Assembly: GCF_000739635.1 (NCBI RefSeq)
Contig: NZ_BATQ01000177.1
Location: 1 to 36,488 of the forward strand
DNA: 36,488 nucleotides
Direction of reading: 5' to 3'
Source of the DNA: Verrucomicrobium sp. BvORR034
GTDB taxonomy: Bacteria > Verrucomicrobiota > Verrucomicrobiia > Verrucomicrobiales > Verrucomicrobiaceae
The number at the start of each line of letters is the position of its first letter. Position 1 is the first letter of the stretch. The notes beneath the pieces were generated by a model. That model was given only the letters and a program-made list of their open reading frames with translations, was not told the DNA's origin and did no database searches. A program made the translations under genes and the position numbers. Shown in pieces: positions 1 to 8,470 of this stretch.

Positions 1-178
1 TACCCACCCCATCACCAACGCGCTGACAGAAGGGCTCAACAGCCGCATTCAACTGCTCAAAACGTCGGCACGGGGCTTTCGCAACTTCGACAACTACCGC
101 ATACGCATTCTGTTCTTCCTCGGCGGGCTCGACATGCTTCCAGCCTTGTCACAATCTACGGAAACTAACGAAGAACCC
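1..178 (+). mobile_element. right end of an ISL3-family insertion sequence (putative)
   Basis: The transposase fragment implies an IS whose right end lies here. The stretch at about 159-178, ending in ACGAAGAACCC, read on the other strand starts GGGTTCTTCG. This resembles the GG(C/G)TCTT-type termini of ISL3 elements, so the tip is placed near 178. Only one end is visible, so neither the inverted-repeat partner nor the target duplication can be checked. The boundary is inferred from remembered family consensus. Confidence 0.35.
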
Positions 179-232
179 AAAGTTGCAGGTGATCCTTTGC
201 GGCGGAATAAGCCCCTCTACTCCGCTCCGTGA
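2..232 (+). CDS. ISL3-like transposase, C-terminal fragment
   Basis: Frame 2 is open from the window edge to a TGA at 230-232 and gives 76 residues. It contains ALTEGLNSRIQLLKTSARGF followed by RNFDNYRIRILFF, which matches the conserved C-terminal end of ISL3-type DDE transposases (a helix after the last acidic residue, then GFRNFxNYRxRIL). The N-terminus and the catalytic residues lie outside the window. The last residues (about LRRNKPLYSAP) are read from sequence that overlaps the 3' end of gspE tail-to-tail by 16 bp, so the reading frame probably runs out of the element into host DNA. Whether the full gene upstream is intact cannot be judged. Confidence 0.75.
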   Translation, partial: THPITNALTEGLNSRIQLLKTSARGFRNFDNYRIRILFFLGGLDMLPALSQSTETNEEPKVAGDPLRRNKPLYSAP

Positions 233-1992
233 TCCTCGCTCGTCACGCGCACGACTTCCTCAAGCGTCGTCACACCGTCGAGGACCTTTTGCCAGCCGTA
301 CTCTCGCATGGAGATGAAGCCATCGCGGCGGGCTTGTCGGAGGAGGGTGTTGGCGTTGGCCTTCTGGGCGATGAGGTCCTGGATCGCCGGGGTGACCATG
401 ACGAGTTCGTAGATGGCGGTACGGCCGTAGTAGCCGGTGCTGCGACAGGCGGGGCAGCCGCTCTGGGCGGCTGAATAAATGATGTGCCCGGCAGGAATGA
501 CAAAGCCTGCGGCGGAAAGCTGCTCTGGGCTGTAGTTCGCCGGCTTGCGACACTGCGGGCAGAGGGAGCGCACGAGGCGCTGGGCGATGAACGCGCGGAC
601 CGAGGAACTAACGAGGAAGGGCTCCACCCCCATTTCCACCAGACGGGTGATACCACCGACGGCGTCATTCGTGTGCAGGGTGGAAAACACCAAGTGACCG
701 GTGAGGGAGGCGCGCACGGCAATTTCCGCGGTCTCAAGGTCGCGAATTTCCCCCACCATGACCACATTCGGGTCGCCGCGCAGAATGCTGCGCAGACCGC
801 TGGCAAAGGTGAGGCTGATCTCCGGTTTCACCGCGATCTGCACCACGCCAGGAAGCTTGTGCTCCACAGGATCTTCAATGGTGACAATGCGGCGCGAGAT
901 GCTGTTGAGCTGCGAAAGGAAGGTATAGAGCGTGGTACTCTTGCCGCTGCCCGTGGGGCCGGTCACGAGCACGATGCCGTTGGGCCTCGCCAGCAGTGTG
1001 TCCACCTTGGCGCGATACTCTGCAGAAAGGCCCAGCTTGGCCAGGGTGAAGCGCTCCTGACCGAGAAGACGAAGGCTGATGCTCTCGCCTTCCACGCTGG
1101 GAATGCAGGCCACGCGCACGTCGATGCTCTGATTGTCCAGCTTGAGGTTGATGCGGCCGTCCTGCGGCAGGCGCTTCTCGGCAATATCGAGCCGGGCCAT
1201 GACCTTGATACGGGCCAACACGGAGGCCTGGAGAGACTTGATGTTCTCCGGCACGGGCACTTCATGAAGCACGCCATCAATGCGGTAGCGGATGCGCAGG
1301 TTGTCCTGCACGGGCTCCACGTGAATATCCGTGGCGCGTTGGAGCAGGGCCTCGCGGATGACTTGGTTCACAAACTTCACCACCGACGCCTCGGCGTCAT
1401 CGGCATCGATGACATTGGCCTCGTCGCGCAGGTGACTGTCGTCCGCGTCCATGTCGCGGGACTTCATGATATCATCAAAGGTGTCCGCACCCACGCCGTA
1501 GAAAGCCTGGATGGAACGCAACACTTCCTCCCGGGGAGCGAGACACCAGCGCACCGGCAGAGACACTGTGCGGGCCACCGCCTGACGGGCCATGAAGTCA
1601 AAGGGATCATAGCAGGCCAGCAGCAGCACGCGACCGGGAGCAGCAGGTTCAGAGCCCCCTTCCTCGGACGCATGGGTGGACGAAGTCATTTCCTCCACCC
1701 CGAGCGGCAGCAACCGGTGACGCAGGGCCAACCGGGCCGGGCAGAGACGTTTGAGTTCCGAGGCTTCTTCCAGCTTCGGTTGCAGCATGGGCTCCCAAGG
1801 CCAGCCCAGCTCATCCGCCAGCGGTTGGAGCATCGCCTCCTCCACGAGTCCTCGCTCCAGAAAGACGTCCACCAATGAGAGACCCGCAGCATTGGCCTCC
1901 TGCGCGGCGACTTTCAGATCCTCAGGATCAGCCACAGTCGGGAAGGCAGCACTGAGGGCAAGGGCGGGCATAAGACGCGGATCAAGGGGCAA
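217..1992 (-). CDS. gspE: type II secretion ATPase GspE
   Basis: This is the cytoplasmic hexameric ATPase that powers pseudopilus assembly in the T2SS. The N-terminal ~160 residues form a GspE/MshEN-like domain. The ATPase core then shows ATDIHVEP near residue 218, Walker A GPTGSGKSTT near 343-352, an Asp box around TIEDPVEH, Walker B VVMVGEIRD near 412, and a His box STLHTND. A zinc-ribbon pair CPQC...CPAC (about 482 and 515) is typical of GspE/PilB. The length of 591 aa is slightly above the family norm. The first in-frame start is TTG at 1992; an ATG at 1971 (MPALALSAAF) is an equally good start, and neither has a clear ribosome site. It lies 51 bp downstream of the unknown gene at 2044-2703, probably co-transcribed, and diverges from the gspK-J operon. 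Confidence 0.95.
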   Translation of the reverse strand: MPLDPRLMPALALSAAFPTVADPEDLKVAAQEANAAGLSLVDVFLERGLVEEAMLQPLADELGWPWEPMLQPKLEEASELKRLCPARLALRHRLLPLGVEEMTSSTHASEEGGSEPAAPGRVLLLACYDPFDFMARQAVARTVSLPVRWCLAPREEVLRSIQAFYGVGADTFDDIMKSRDMDADDSHLRDEANVIDADDAEASVVKFVNQVIREALLQRATDIHVEPVQDNLRIRYRIDGVLHEVPVPENIKSLQASVLARIKVMARLDIAEKRLPQDGRINLKLDNQSIDVRVACIPSVEGESISLRLLGQERFTLAKLGLSAEYRAKVDTLLARPNGIVLVTGPTGSGKSTTLYTFLSQLNSISRRIVTIEDPVEHKLPGVVQIAVKPEISLTFASGLRSILRGDPNVVMVGEIRDLETAEIAVRASLTGHLVFSTLHTNDAVGGITRLVEMGVEPFLVSSSVRAFIAQRLVRSLCPQCRKPANYSPEQLSAAGFVIPAGHIIYSAAQSGCPACRSTGYYGRTAIYELVMVTPAIQDLIAQKANANTLLRQARRDGFISMREYGWQKVLDGVTTLEEVVRVTSEDHGAE

Positions 1993-2043
1993 ATCTGCCG
2001 GAGCAGGTCAATGACAGATCTATTCAGCAAAGAAGACCATTCC

Positions 2044-2703
2044 TTACTCCGTCACCGTCACTTCTTCTTCCTCATCATCATCGTCGTCGTCATCTCCATC
2101 CGCATTGTGGAAGCCCTGGCGCTCCAGCATGAGACGGATGGCCTCCGAGGCCTGGCTCAGGCTCTGGCCTTTGTAATTTGCGCGGTTGGTCTCCTCGTCA
2201 TCCAGGTTGGCCTTGATTTCCGAGAACCCGGCGGCTCCGATGCTGCCATTCAGGGCGGGGCCTTCTGCCTCGCTCTCATCATCCGCGCTCACGGACATGC
2301 CGGTGAGGGACTTCGCCACCCGAGCATCCAGAGTGTAGGTCGGCCCGCGCACATGCACGGTGTGATTGATGTCACCCATGGCCACGAGGGCACCCATGGC
2401 CGTCCCAGCCCCCAGGCTCGCAGAGATGACGGCCTTCTTGTCCCCACCGCCACTGATGGCAGTGAAGAGTCGTCCGCCATCGGCCGCCTCCACGTACACC
2501 CGTTCATCATCCGTGCTGGTCAGGAAAAACGTGCCACTGCCTCCCAGCAGAGGAGCCACAAAGTACCCTCCGGTAAAGGGATGATAGTTGATGCCCTTGT
2601 CCTTGCGGAAGTCGAGCTTGTAAATAAGCACCTGCGCCTGCGCGGAGGAAACCGCAGCTAGGGTGAGCAGAAGGGCCAGGAAAAATGAAAGGGGGCGGAT
2701 CAT
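2044..2703 (-). CDS. exported protein of unknown function with acidic tail
   Basis: The protein has 219 aa. A clear Sec signal peptide (MIRPLSFFLALLLTLAAVSS, cleavage after AQA at about 23) precedes a beta-rich body with no family I recognise (VLIYKLDFRKDKGINYHPFTGGYF, written here as VLIYKLDFRK and GINYHPFTGGYF). The C-terminus ends in a run of seven Asp and four Glu before VTVTE, a strongly acidic tail that might bind calcium or a basic partner. It is the first gene of a likely two-gene minus-strand unit with gspE (51-bp gap) and shares an upstream region with the divergent gspK operon. This position suggests, but does not show, a role linked to secretion. Confidence 0.75.
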   Translation of the reverse strand: MIRPLSFFLALLLTLAAVSSAQAQVLIYKLDFRKDKGINYHPFTGGYFVAPLLGGSGTFFLTSTDDERVYVEAADGGRLFTAISGGGDKKAVISASLGAGTAMGALVAMGDINHTVHVRGPTYTLDARVAKSLTGMSVSADDESEAEGPALNGSIGAAGFSEIKANLDDEETNRANYKGQSLSQASEAIRLMLERQGFHNADGDDDDDDDEEEEVTVTE

Positions 2704-2850
2704 TTACCAAAACGCTACCGGGCGGGTTTCCCGGTGTCAAACCTTGTTCCGTGGCAGTTGTGGTAAAAACAGGACTTAGATTCGTGCTTGGCAGCAGCAG
2801 GGCCACCGTGGAGAATGCCTCGCTGCGTTCGCCGCCCTCATTTGACGCCG

Positions 2851-3810
2851 ATGTTCCGGCCCTCCCCGTCCCCCTATTTCCCGCGGCGCGCCACTGGCTC
2901 GGCGTTGCTCGTGGTATTGTGGGTTATTGCCCTGCTCTCCTTTCTGGTGGTGACCACCATGATGATCACCATGCAAGATGTGGAGACTGGCATCTCCCGC
3001 AAGATGGTCTTTCGCGCCCGGCAACTGGCCGAGATGGGCGTGGCCGTGGCCAGCCACCCGATGGTAAAAGCCCAAGATCCGCTCCTGCGGCGCAAGGTGA
3101 GTGACACCGAGAGCTACCACGTCAGGCTCACCACCGAGGAGGCCCGGATCAATCTGAACTCCCTGCTCACGGAGGAGAAACGCCCCGCCCTGCAGCGCGT
3201 TTTCACCCGCTGGGGCCTGCGCCCGGCCGATGCCAGTGAGTTGGTGGAGAGCTTGATGGACTGGAAGGACGCGGATGACCTGCGCCGGCTGCAAGGCGCA
3301 GAGCGTCAGGAGTATGAGCGCGCGGGTTTTGCCGACCGGCCATACAACCGTCCCTTTCACACCCTGGATGAAGTACTGCTCGTGAAGGGCATGGGTGCCT
3401 TTGCAGATGCCCATCCGGAGTGGCGGGAGATCTTCACCCTTTGGGGTGATGGCAGGGTGGATGTGAATGAGGCCTCCGCCGCCGTCATCGCAGCCACGGC
3501 AGATGTGTCCCTCTCCGTGGCGGAAACAGTAGTGGCCGTGCGGGATGGTCGCGATGGCGAGCACCAGACGGAGGATGATCAGCTCTTTGAGAATGTGGAG
3601 GATGCGCTCACGCTTCTTGGCCTGGGGGGTGAGCAACGCACGGCCGCTGCGGCCTTGTTCAGCCTGCGGGGCAGCACCCTGCGCATCGAAAGCGTCGGCC
3701 AGGTGAACGATCTCTCTCGCGGTATCGCCGTCATCCTGAAGAAGGATCCTGTGCGGCCCAAGGTGCTGGAGTGGCGTGAGTTCACCGTGGAGCCCGATCA
3801 CCGCAGATAA
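2851..3810 (+). CDS. gspK: T2SS minor pseudopilin GspK
   Basis: GspK caps the tip of the pseudopilus together with GspI and GspJ. The chosen ATG at 2851 gives 319 aa with a short basic leader (MFRPSPSPYFPRRATG), predicted prepilin-peptidase cleavage after Gly, then the hydrophobic SALLVVLWVIALLSFLVVT. Position +5 is Val rather than Glu, which is normal for GspK. Hallmarks of the globular domain follow: RINLNSLL, then LVESLMDWKDADD and a helix-hairpin region LDEVLLVKGM. An earlier in-frame ATG at 2788 would add 21 residues before the leader and is less likely. It is the first gene of the plus-strand operon, 147 bp from the divergent upstream gene. Confidence 0.9.
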   Translation: MFRPSPSPYFPRRATGSALLVVLWVIALLSFLVVTTMMITMQDVETGISRKMVFRARQLAEMGVAVASHPMVKAQDPLLRRKVSDTESYHVRLTTEEARINLNSLLTEEKRPALQRVFTRWGLRPADASELVESLMDWKDADDLRRLQGAERQEYERAGFADRPYNRPFHTLDEVLLVKGMGAFADAHPEWREIFTLWGDGRVDVNEASAAVIAATADVSLSVAETVVAVRDGRDGEHQTEDDQLFENVEDALTLLGLGGEQRTAAAALFSLRGSTLRIESVGQVNDLSRGIAVILKKDPVRPKVLEWREFTVEPDHRR

Positions 3811-3892
3811 CCGAAGCGCGAAATACATCAAAAAAACCACGAAAATTAGACTCGCTCCTAATAAGAGTATCCCCTAGCTTTCGGACTACTGC

Positions 3893-5110
3893 ATGGGAAC
3901 CCCCTCACCATCTCAGAGCTTGCGACTGCCCGGCGAAGAAGGCTGGGAGTGCTGGCTGCTCGACGCCCGGGGCGCCTGGCAAAAGTCCGCCAAACCAGAA
4001 GCTGCGGCAGGCGGCATTTTTGCCATCCCCTTGCAGAGCCTCGACAGCAGCCCGTTCTGGGTATCGCAAGCGAGTGAAAGCCGGCTGGCCGAGACCACTG
4101 ACCTGCGGTGGGAGGCACTGGGCATGGAGCCCGGGGCCGGCGGCCAACACTGGGTGCAATGGCCCGTCGCCACCATAGGAGACAAGCTGCTCGTCGGCAG
4201 CGTGGCTCTGGCAGACGATGCGTGCGAGGAGCTGTGGCATCGCAGCCTGCCCGACTCGTTTGAGATCAGCGCCCGCCTCTACCCCATCTCGCATGATGAG
4301 GCGGCCATCTGGCGGGAACTGGGCCGACTGGTCATGGCGGTGCAGCGCAACGGACAGCTCCTGCACACGACTCTTCTATCAGCCCGGGTGCTCGATGGCG
4401 CAGCAGCAAAAGAGATTCGAGACCTTCTGATGGCTCTGGACATGCAAGGTCTCCTGGCCCCCCTCCAGGCCGTGAATGTATGGACTGACAGCGCGCCAGA
4501 ATTTTCGGATGCGCTGCAAAGCGCGCTCGGGGCCCGCATCCACACCGGGGCTCGTCCTGCCCCTCATCCCCCACACACCCGCAGCCATCTGCTTCCAGCC
4601 GCTGCGGCGGCGATTCGTCGTGACCGCGAAAAGGCGCGGCGACAGGCGATGATGCTCACCGCCGCCACGCTGGTGGTGCTCCTCTGTTTCGCCGCATGGG
4701 CGGGCTGGTTGACCTGGCGCCAGCACAAGCTCGATGCCGCCCTGGCGATCCTCCGGGTGGATGAACCCCGCGTGGCGCAGGTGCAGGAGGCCCAGCTCCG
4801 GTGGCGTGCCCTGGAGCCCGCCATCGACCCCGCTACTTATCCAGTGGAAATTTTCGATCAGATTGTCAACCTGCTACCGGAAGAGGGCATCCGCTTCCTC
4901 GATTTTTCCATGGACCTCGAGACGCTCGTCATCAGCGGCGAAGCCACCTCCCCCATTCACGCCTCCAAGTTTCAAGCAGATCTGAAGGCCAGCCCCGCCT
5001 TGGAGCGCTACGCCTTCAACACGCCCGTGCCCACCATCCGTCCAGACAATCGCGCAATCTTCCGCGTGGAAGGCAACATCAACGACGGAGGTGAGCATGA
5101 AGCCCAGTGA
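3893..5110 (+). CDS. gspL: T2SS inner-membrane platform protein GspL
   Basis: GspL is a bitopic inner-membrane protein that recruits GspE through its cytoplasmic domain and binds GspM in the periplasm. The 405 aa comprise a cytoplasmic ASKHA-like region (about 1-250), one transmembrane segment (MMLTAATLVVLLCFAAWAGW, about 252-275), a short coiled stretch, and a periplasmic ferredoxin-like domain (about 300-395) of the PilN/GspL kind. Sequence conservation is low, as is usual for GspL; the call rests on this architecture plus its place between gspK and gspM. Its 3' end overlaps gspM. The 82-bp gap after gspK is the longest within the first half of the operon. Confidence 0.8.
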   Translation: MGTPSPSQSLRLPGEEGWECWLLDARGAWQKSAKPEAAAGGIFAIPLQSLDSSPFWVSQASESRLAETTDLRWEALGMEPGAGGQHWVQWPVATIGDKLLVGSVALADDACEELWHRSLPDSFEISARLYPISHDEAAIWRELGRLVMAVQRNGQLLHTTLLSARVLDGAAAKEIRDLLMALDMQGLLAPLQAVNVWTDSAPEFSDALQSALGARIHTGARPAPHPPHTRSHLLPAAAAAIRRDREKARRQAMMLTAATLVVLLCFAAWAGWLTWRQHKLDAALAILRVDEPRVAQVQEAQLRWRALEPAIDPATYPVEIFDQIVNLLPEEGIRFLDFSMDLETLVISGEATSPIHASKFQADLKASPALERYAFNTPVPTIRPDNRAIFRVEGNINDGGEHEAQ

Positions 5111-5663
5111 GCGCCGTCTGATGCTGTTGTTTTTCGTTCTGCTCGCGGTCATCTCCGGCCTGCTCGGCACGCGGGAGCTCCTCTCCTGGCAGAAGCGCCT
5201 GAGCAAGGGTGAGGACCGCCTGGAGCTCACCCAGATGGAGTCCCGCCTGCTGCTGGCGGAGGCGGACGTGTGGAATGCCCGCAATGAATGGATCGACCAG
5301 AGCCAGCCGGCGATGAAAGACGCGCTGGAGGCCAACCAGGAGCTGACCCGCGCCGAGGAGATGGCCCGCGACCGCGGCCTGGAGACGCTTAACCGGCAAC
5401 TCCTCGAACCCGAGGCCACCGGTCTCTACCAGCAGCTCGGCTTCACCATGACGGTGAAAGGCCCGCTGCAGGAGGTCTTCCGCTGGCTGCACCGGCTGCA
5501 GGCCCCTGCTGATTTTCGTGTGATCCCCTCCCTGAAAGTGGCCCCTGACAAGCAGGACCCCAATCTCGTGGTGGCCACCGTGCAGGTGTGGCGCTGGTAC
5601 CGGACAGCCGGCCAGCCAGCCCCCGCGTCCGGCCCGCTCACGGCCGGCGCCACCCGCCCGTGA
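5097..5663 (+). CDS. gspM: T2SS inner-membrane protein GspM
   Basis: This small bitopic protein is the GspL partner in the assembly platform. It has a short cytoplasmic N-terminus, a transmembrane helix (LMLLFFVLLAVISGLLG, about 7-24), a helical stretch (about 30-110), and a ferredoxin-like periplasmic end (GFTMTVKGPLQEVFRWLHRL onwards). A GGAGGTG at 5087-5093 sits at ribosome-site distance from ATG 5097, which favours this start over the GTG at 5091; it is one of the few clear Shine-Dalgarno sites in the window. The start lies inside the end of gspL, so the two are probably translationally coupled, fitting their role as a heterodimer. Confidence 0.8.
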   Translation: MKPSERRLMLLFFVLLAVISGLLGTRELLSWQKRLSKGEDRLELTQMESRLLLAEADVWNARNEWIDQSQPAMKDALEANQELTRAEEMARDRGLETLNRQLLEPEATGLYQQLGFTMTVKGPLQEVFRWLHRLQAPADFRVIPSLKVAPDKQDPNLVVATVQVWRWYRTAGQPAPASGPLTAGATRP

Positions 5664-5700
5664 CCGGTCGCCCTTTCTGAAACGCCCCGCTCATTATTTC

Positions 5701-8421
5701 ATGAATCCCCGCCTGCCCCTCCCCCGGCTGCTCCGTGGCTGCGTCGTCATCGCCACTGCGGCGACGCTAATGGCCAGCGCCCAAACTCCCGGCCCCACGC
5801 CGCCCGTGCCGCCACCCGCAGGCCCCGGTTCCGGCCCTGCTTCGGGACCCGTGCCGGGTCCCGTTCCCGGCCCTGGCCCTGGAGGTGCCCCTCCCTCCAT
5901 CCGCCCGCAGCCAGCCCCGGTGCAGCCTCCCGGCTCTGTCACCAGCACCCAGCGTCCCGGACCTCGCTCCGGCCGCGGTCACCGCATCCAGTTTACCGCC
6001 GCCCCGCTGGGGGAGGTGATCGAGTTCTACCAGCAACTCATCGGCAAGCGCATCATCCGCGATCCCAAGCTGGAAAACGCCACCGTCACGATCGAGACCT
6101 CTGGGGAGGTGCCAACCGCAGAAGCCATCGAGTTTTTGGAGAAATCCCTGCTGCTGGCGGGCTACGCCATCGTCCCCAGTGGGAACAACATGCTCAAGGT
6201 GCTCGGTTATGAAGGTGGGCGCATCCCCGCCAGCGAAGGCGTGCCCATGATCCTCTCCGACGAGGGGCTGCCCCAGTCCGACCAGGTGGTGAGTTATCTC
6301 CTGAAGCTCACCTACCTGAATTCCGAGGAGGCTGCCCAGGCCTTCGCCCAGATCATCCCGCCCCACCCGTACGGCAAGATCACCCCGGTGCCTAATGCGA
6401 AGGCGCTGGTCATCACGGAGAACTCCAACACCATCCGTGCGTACATCGACCTGACCCGCCAGGTGGACGTGCCCCCGGGCGAGGTGAAGCACAAGTCCAT
6501 CCATCTGGAGCGTGCCGATGCCGAGGAAGTCGCCAGCGCCATCAGCGAGCTGCTCGGCCTGGGCAGCCAGGGAGGTTCAGGTGGCTCCAGTTCCGGCAAA
6601 GCCCCACGACCTGCTCCGGTGGCACCGCAACCGGTGCGCCCGACCAATCCCCAAAACGCCGCGGCCATGGCCGCCGCCCAGGTGAACGTCACATCACCCA
6701 TCGGTGGGACCGAAGCCGAAGCCACGCCAGCCAAGATCCAGGCCATCGCCCGCACCAATACGCTGCTGGTGGTGGCTCGTCCGCTGGACATTCAGTACAT
6801 TGAGAGCCTGGTGGCCGAGTATGATGCGGCCTCTCCGCAGAAGACGTTTGTTTCCCGGAAGCTTCGCTACCTGAAGGTGATGGACTTCCTCGATGTAGCG
6901 CGGAATGCCTTGCTGCGCGGCGCCAAAGACGATGGCGGCAGCGGTTCCAGCCCATCCTCCAGCGGCGGCAACCAGACCACCACGAGCACTTCCTCCTCCC
7001 GCAATTCTCGCAGCGGATTCGACAGCTCGGGCGGCAGTGGGAGCGACAGCAGCATGACCGGCTTTGGTGGTGGCGGCGGGTTCGGCGGTGGTGGTGGTTT
7101 TGGAGGAGGTGGCGGCGGCGGCGGTGGCAGCAGCCAGCCAGCCGATGTGCAGCCACGCAGCGTGCTGATTGGCAAGACGCTCGTCATCGCAGATCCCTCC
7201 GCGAGCCAGTTCTACGCCAGCGGTCCTCCAGAGCAACTGCGCATGCTGACCGAGCTGGCCGATGAACTGGACAAGCGCCCACGCCAGGTTCTGCTCACTG
7301 CGGTGATCGGGGAATTCACGCTGGGCAACGACTTCTCCTTTGGGGTGGACTGGCTGAACACTTTGGAAAGTGTCGGCAAGGATGGCCTCATTGCTGGAGC
7401 CCTGAACACCACCGGTGCCGAGCCTGTGGACTTCACCAAGTTCGGTGGCATTGAAGACTTCGTGGCTCCCCAGGGCCTCGCCGTCTATGGCCACATCGGC
7501 AAGCACTTGAACGTCTTCCTGCGCACCCTCGAGCAGAACAAACGCTTCCACGTGCTGCAAAAGCCGACGGTGACGGCCCTGAATCATGAAGAGGCCAACA
7601 TCTTCATCGGCCAGGATCTGGCCATCGCCGGACAGACCCTCACCACCGGGGGCACCACCGTGAACGGAGCCTCCGTGGCCAGCACAACGGACTACGTCAA
7701 AGTCCGGCTCGAATTGCGCATCACCCCTCACATTTACGCCAATGACGAGATACGGCTGGACTTCGAGCAGACCAACAATGACGTGTCTGGCTTCACTGAG
7801 ATCAGCGGCAACCGCGTGCCCAACCTCAGTGTCCAGGGCATGCGCAACACCATCATCGTGCCCAACCGCAGCACCGTGCTGCTGGGTGGCCTCATCACCG
7901 AGCGCGACACCAAGAACAAGAGCGGCCTGCCCTTCCTCATCCGTGTGCCGGTGCTCAAGCACCTCTTTGGCAACACGTCGAACAGCAAGGAACGCCGCGA
8001 GCTGATGATCTTTGTGCAGCCGCAGATCCTGAATGACGGCATGGACCACCTCAATACCCAGTCCAAGTGGGTGGAGCAGACTCAGTCCTACCCTGTGAAC
8101 AAGCAGTTTGCGGATGACACCATCCATGTGCCTCTGGAAGTGACTCCGCCATCTCCCGGGCAGGGCGTGACCTCCCCCATCCTGCCGCTTCCAGGCTGGA
8201 CACCAGAGAACGGTGCAGCTCCCCGCATGTCCAACGATCTGCCGCCAGAAGGGCCTGCCACCACGACGGTCACCACGAACGTTCAGCAAGCTCCGCGTCC
8301 CCGCATGACAAGCGCCCCTCTCGAGGCGGCACCCGCAGCTGTCCCAGTGGATGAAAGCGCTCCCACGGCCCGCACTGCGAAGCAGAAGGCCAATGAGCGG
8401 ACCAAGATGCTGAAAAAGTAG
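5701..8421 (+). CDS. gspD: T2SS outer-membrane secretin GspD
   Basis: GspD is the multimeric secretin forming the outer-membrane exit channel. Architecture of the 906 aa: signal peptide (1-27), a Pro/Gly-rich linker (about 28-92), N0 (about 95-175, IQFTAAPLGEVIEFYQQLIG), N1 (about 195-262), N2 (about 263-378) and N3 (about 382-530). The secretin domain (about 530-775) contains RQVLLTAVIGEFTLGNDF and the conserved VPVLKHLFG followed by ELMIFVQPQIL. A Pro-rich tail of about 130 residues follows. N2 carries a Ser/Pro insert, and N3 a long Ser/Thr then Gly-only insert (about 416-482). It lies 37 bp after gspM. Confidence 0.95.
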   Translation: MNPRLPLPRLLRGCVVIATAATLMASAQTPGPTPPVPPPAGPGSGPASGPVPGPVPGPGPGGAPPSIRPQPAPVQPPGSVTSTQRPGPRSGRGHRIQFTAAPLGEVIEFYQQLIGKRIIRDPKLENATVTIETSGEVPTAEAIEFLEKSLLLAGYAIVPSGNNMLKVLGYEGGRIPASEGVPMILSDEGLPQSDQVVSYLLKLTYLNSEEAAQAFAQIIPPHPYGKITPVPNAKALVITENSNTIRAYIDLTRQVDVPPGEVKHKSIHLERADAEEVASAISELLGLGSQGGSGGSSSGKAPRPAPVAPQPVRPTNPQNAAAMAAAQVNVTSPIGGTEAEATPAKIQAIARTNTLLVVARPLDIQYIESLVAEYDAASPQKTFVSRKLRYLKVMDFLDVARNALLRGAKDDGGSGSSPSSSGGNQTTTSTSSSRNSRSGFDSSGGSGSDSSMTGFGGGGGFGGGGGFGGGGGGGGGSSQPADVQPRSVLIGKTLVIADPSASQFYASGPPEQLRMLTELADELDKRPRQVLLTAVIGEFTLGNDFSFGVDWLNTLESVGKDGLIAGALNTTGAEPVDFTKFGGIEDFVAPQGLAVYGHIGKHLNVFLRTLEQNKRFHVLQKPTVTALNHEEANIFIGQDLAIAGQTLTTGGTTVNGASVASTTDYVKVRLELRITPHIYANDEIRLDFEQTNNDVSGFTEISGNRVPNLSVQGMRNTIIVPNRSTVLLGGLITERDTKNKSGLPFLIRVPVLKHLFGNTSNSKERRELMIFVQPQILNDGMDHLNTQSKWVEQTQSYPVNKQFADDTIHVPLEVTPPSPGQGVTSPILPLPGWTPENGAAPRMSNDLPPEGPATTTVTTNVQQAPRPRMTSAPLEAAPAAVPVDESAPTARTAKQKANERTKMLKK

Positions 8422-8470
8422 CCGTGGCGCCGATCTCACCCCGTGAGCAGTTCAAGGAACTCACCTCCTC

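Noticed and set aside
484-1878. 464-aa plus-strand open frame
   Set aside because: It is antisense to gspE, which has all ATPase motifs.
6694-8439. 581-aa minus-strand open frame
   Set aside because: It is antisense to gspD; no domain or plausible signal.
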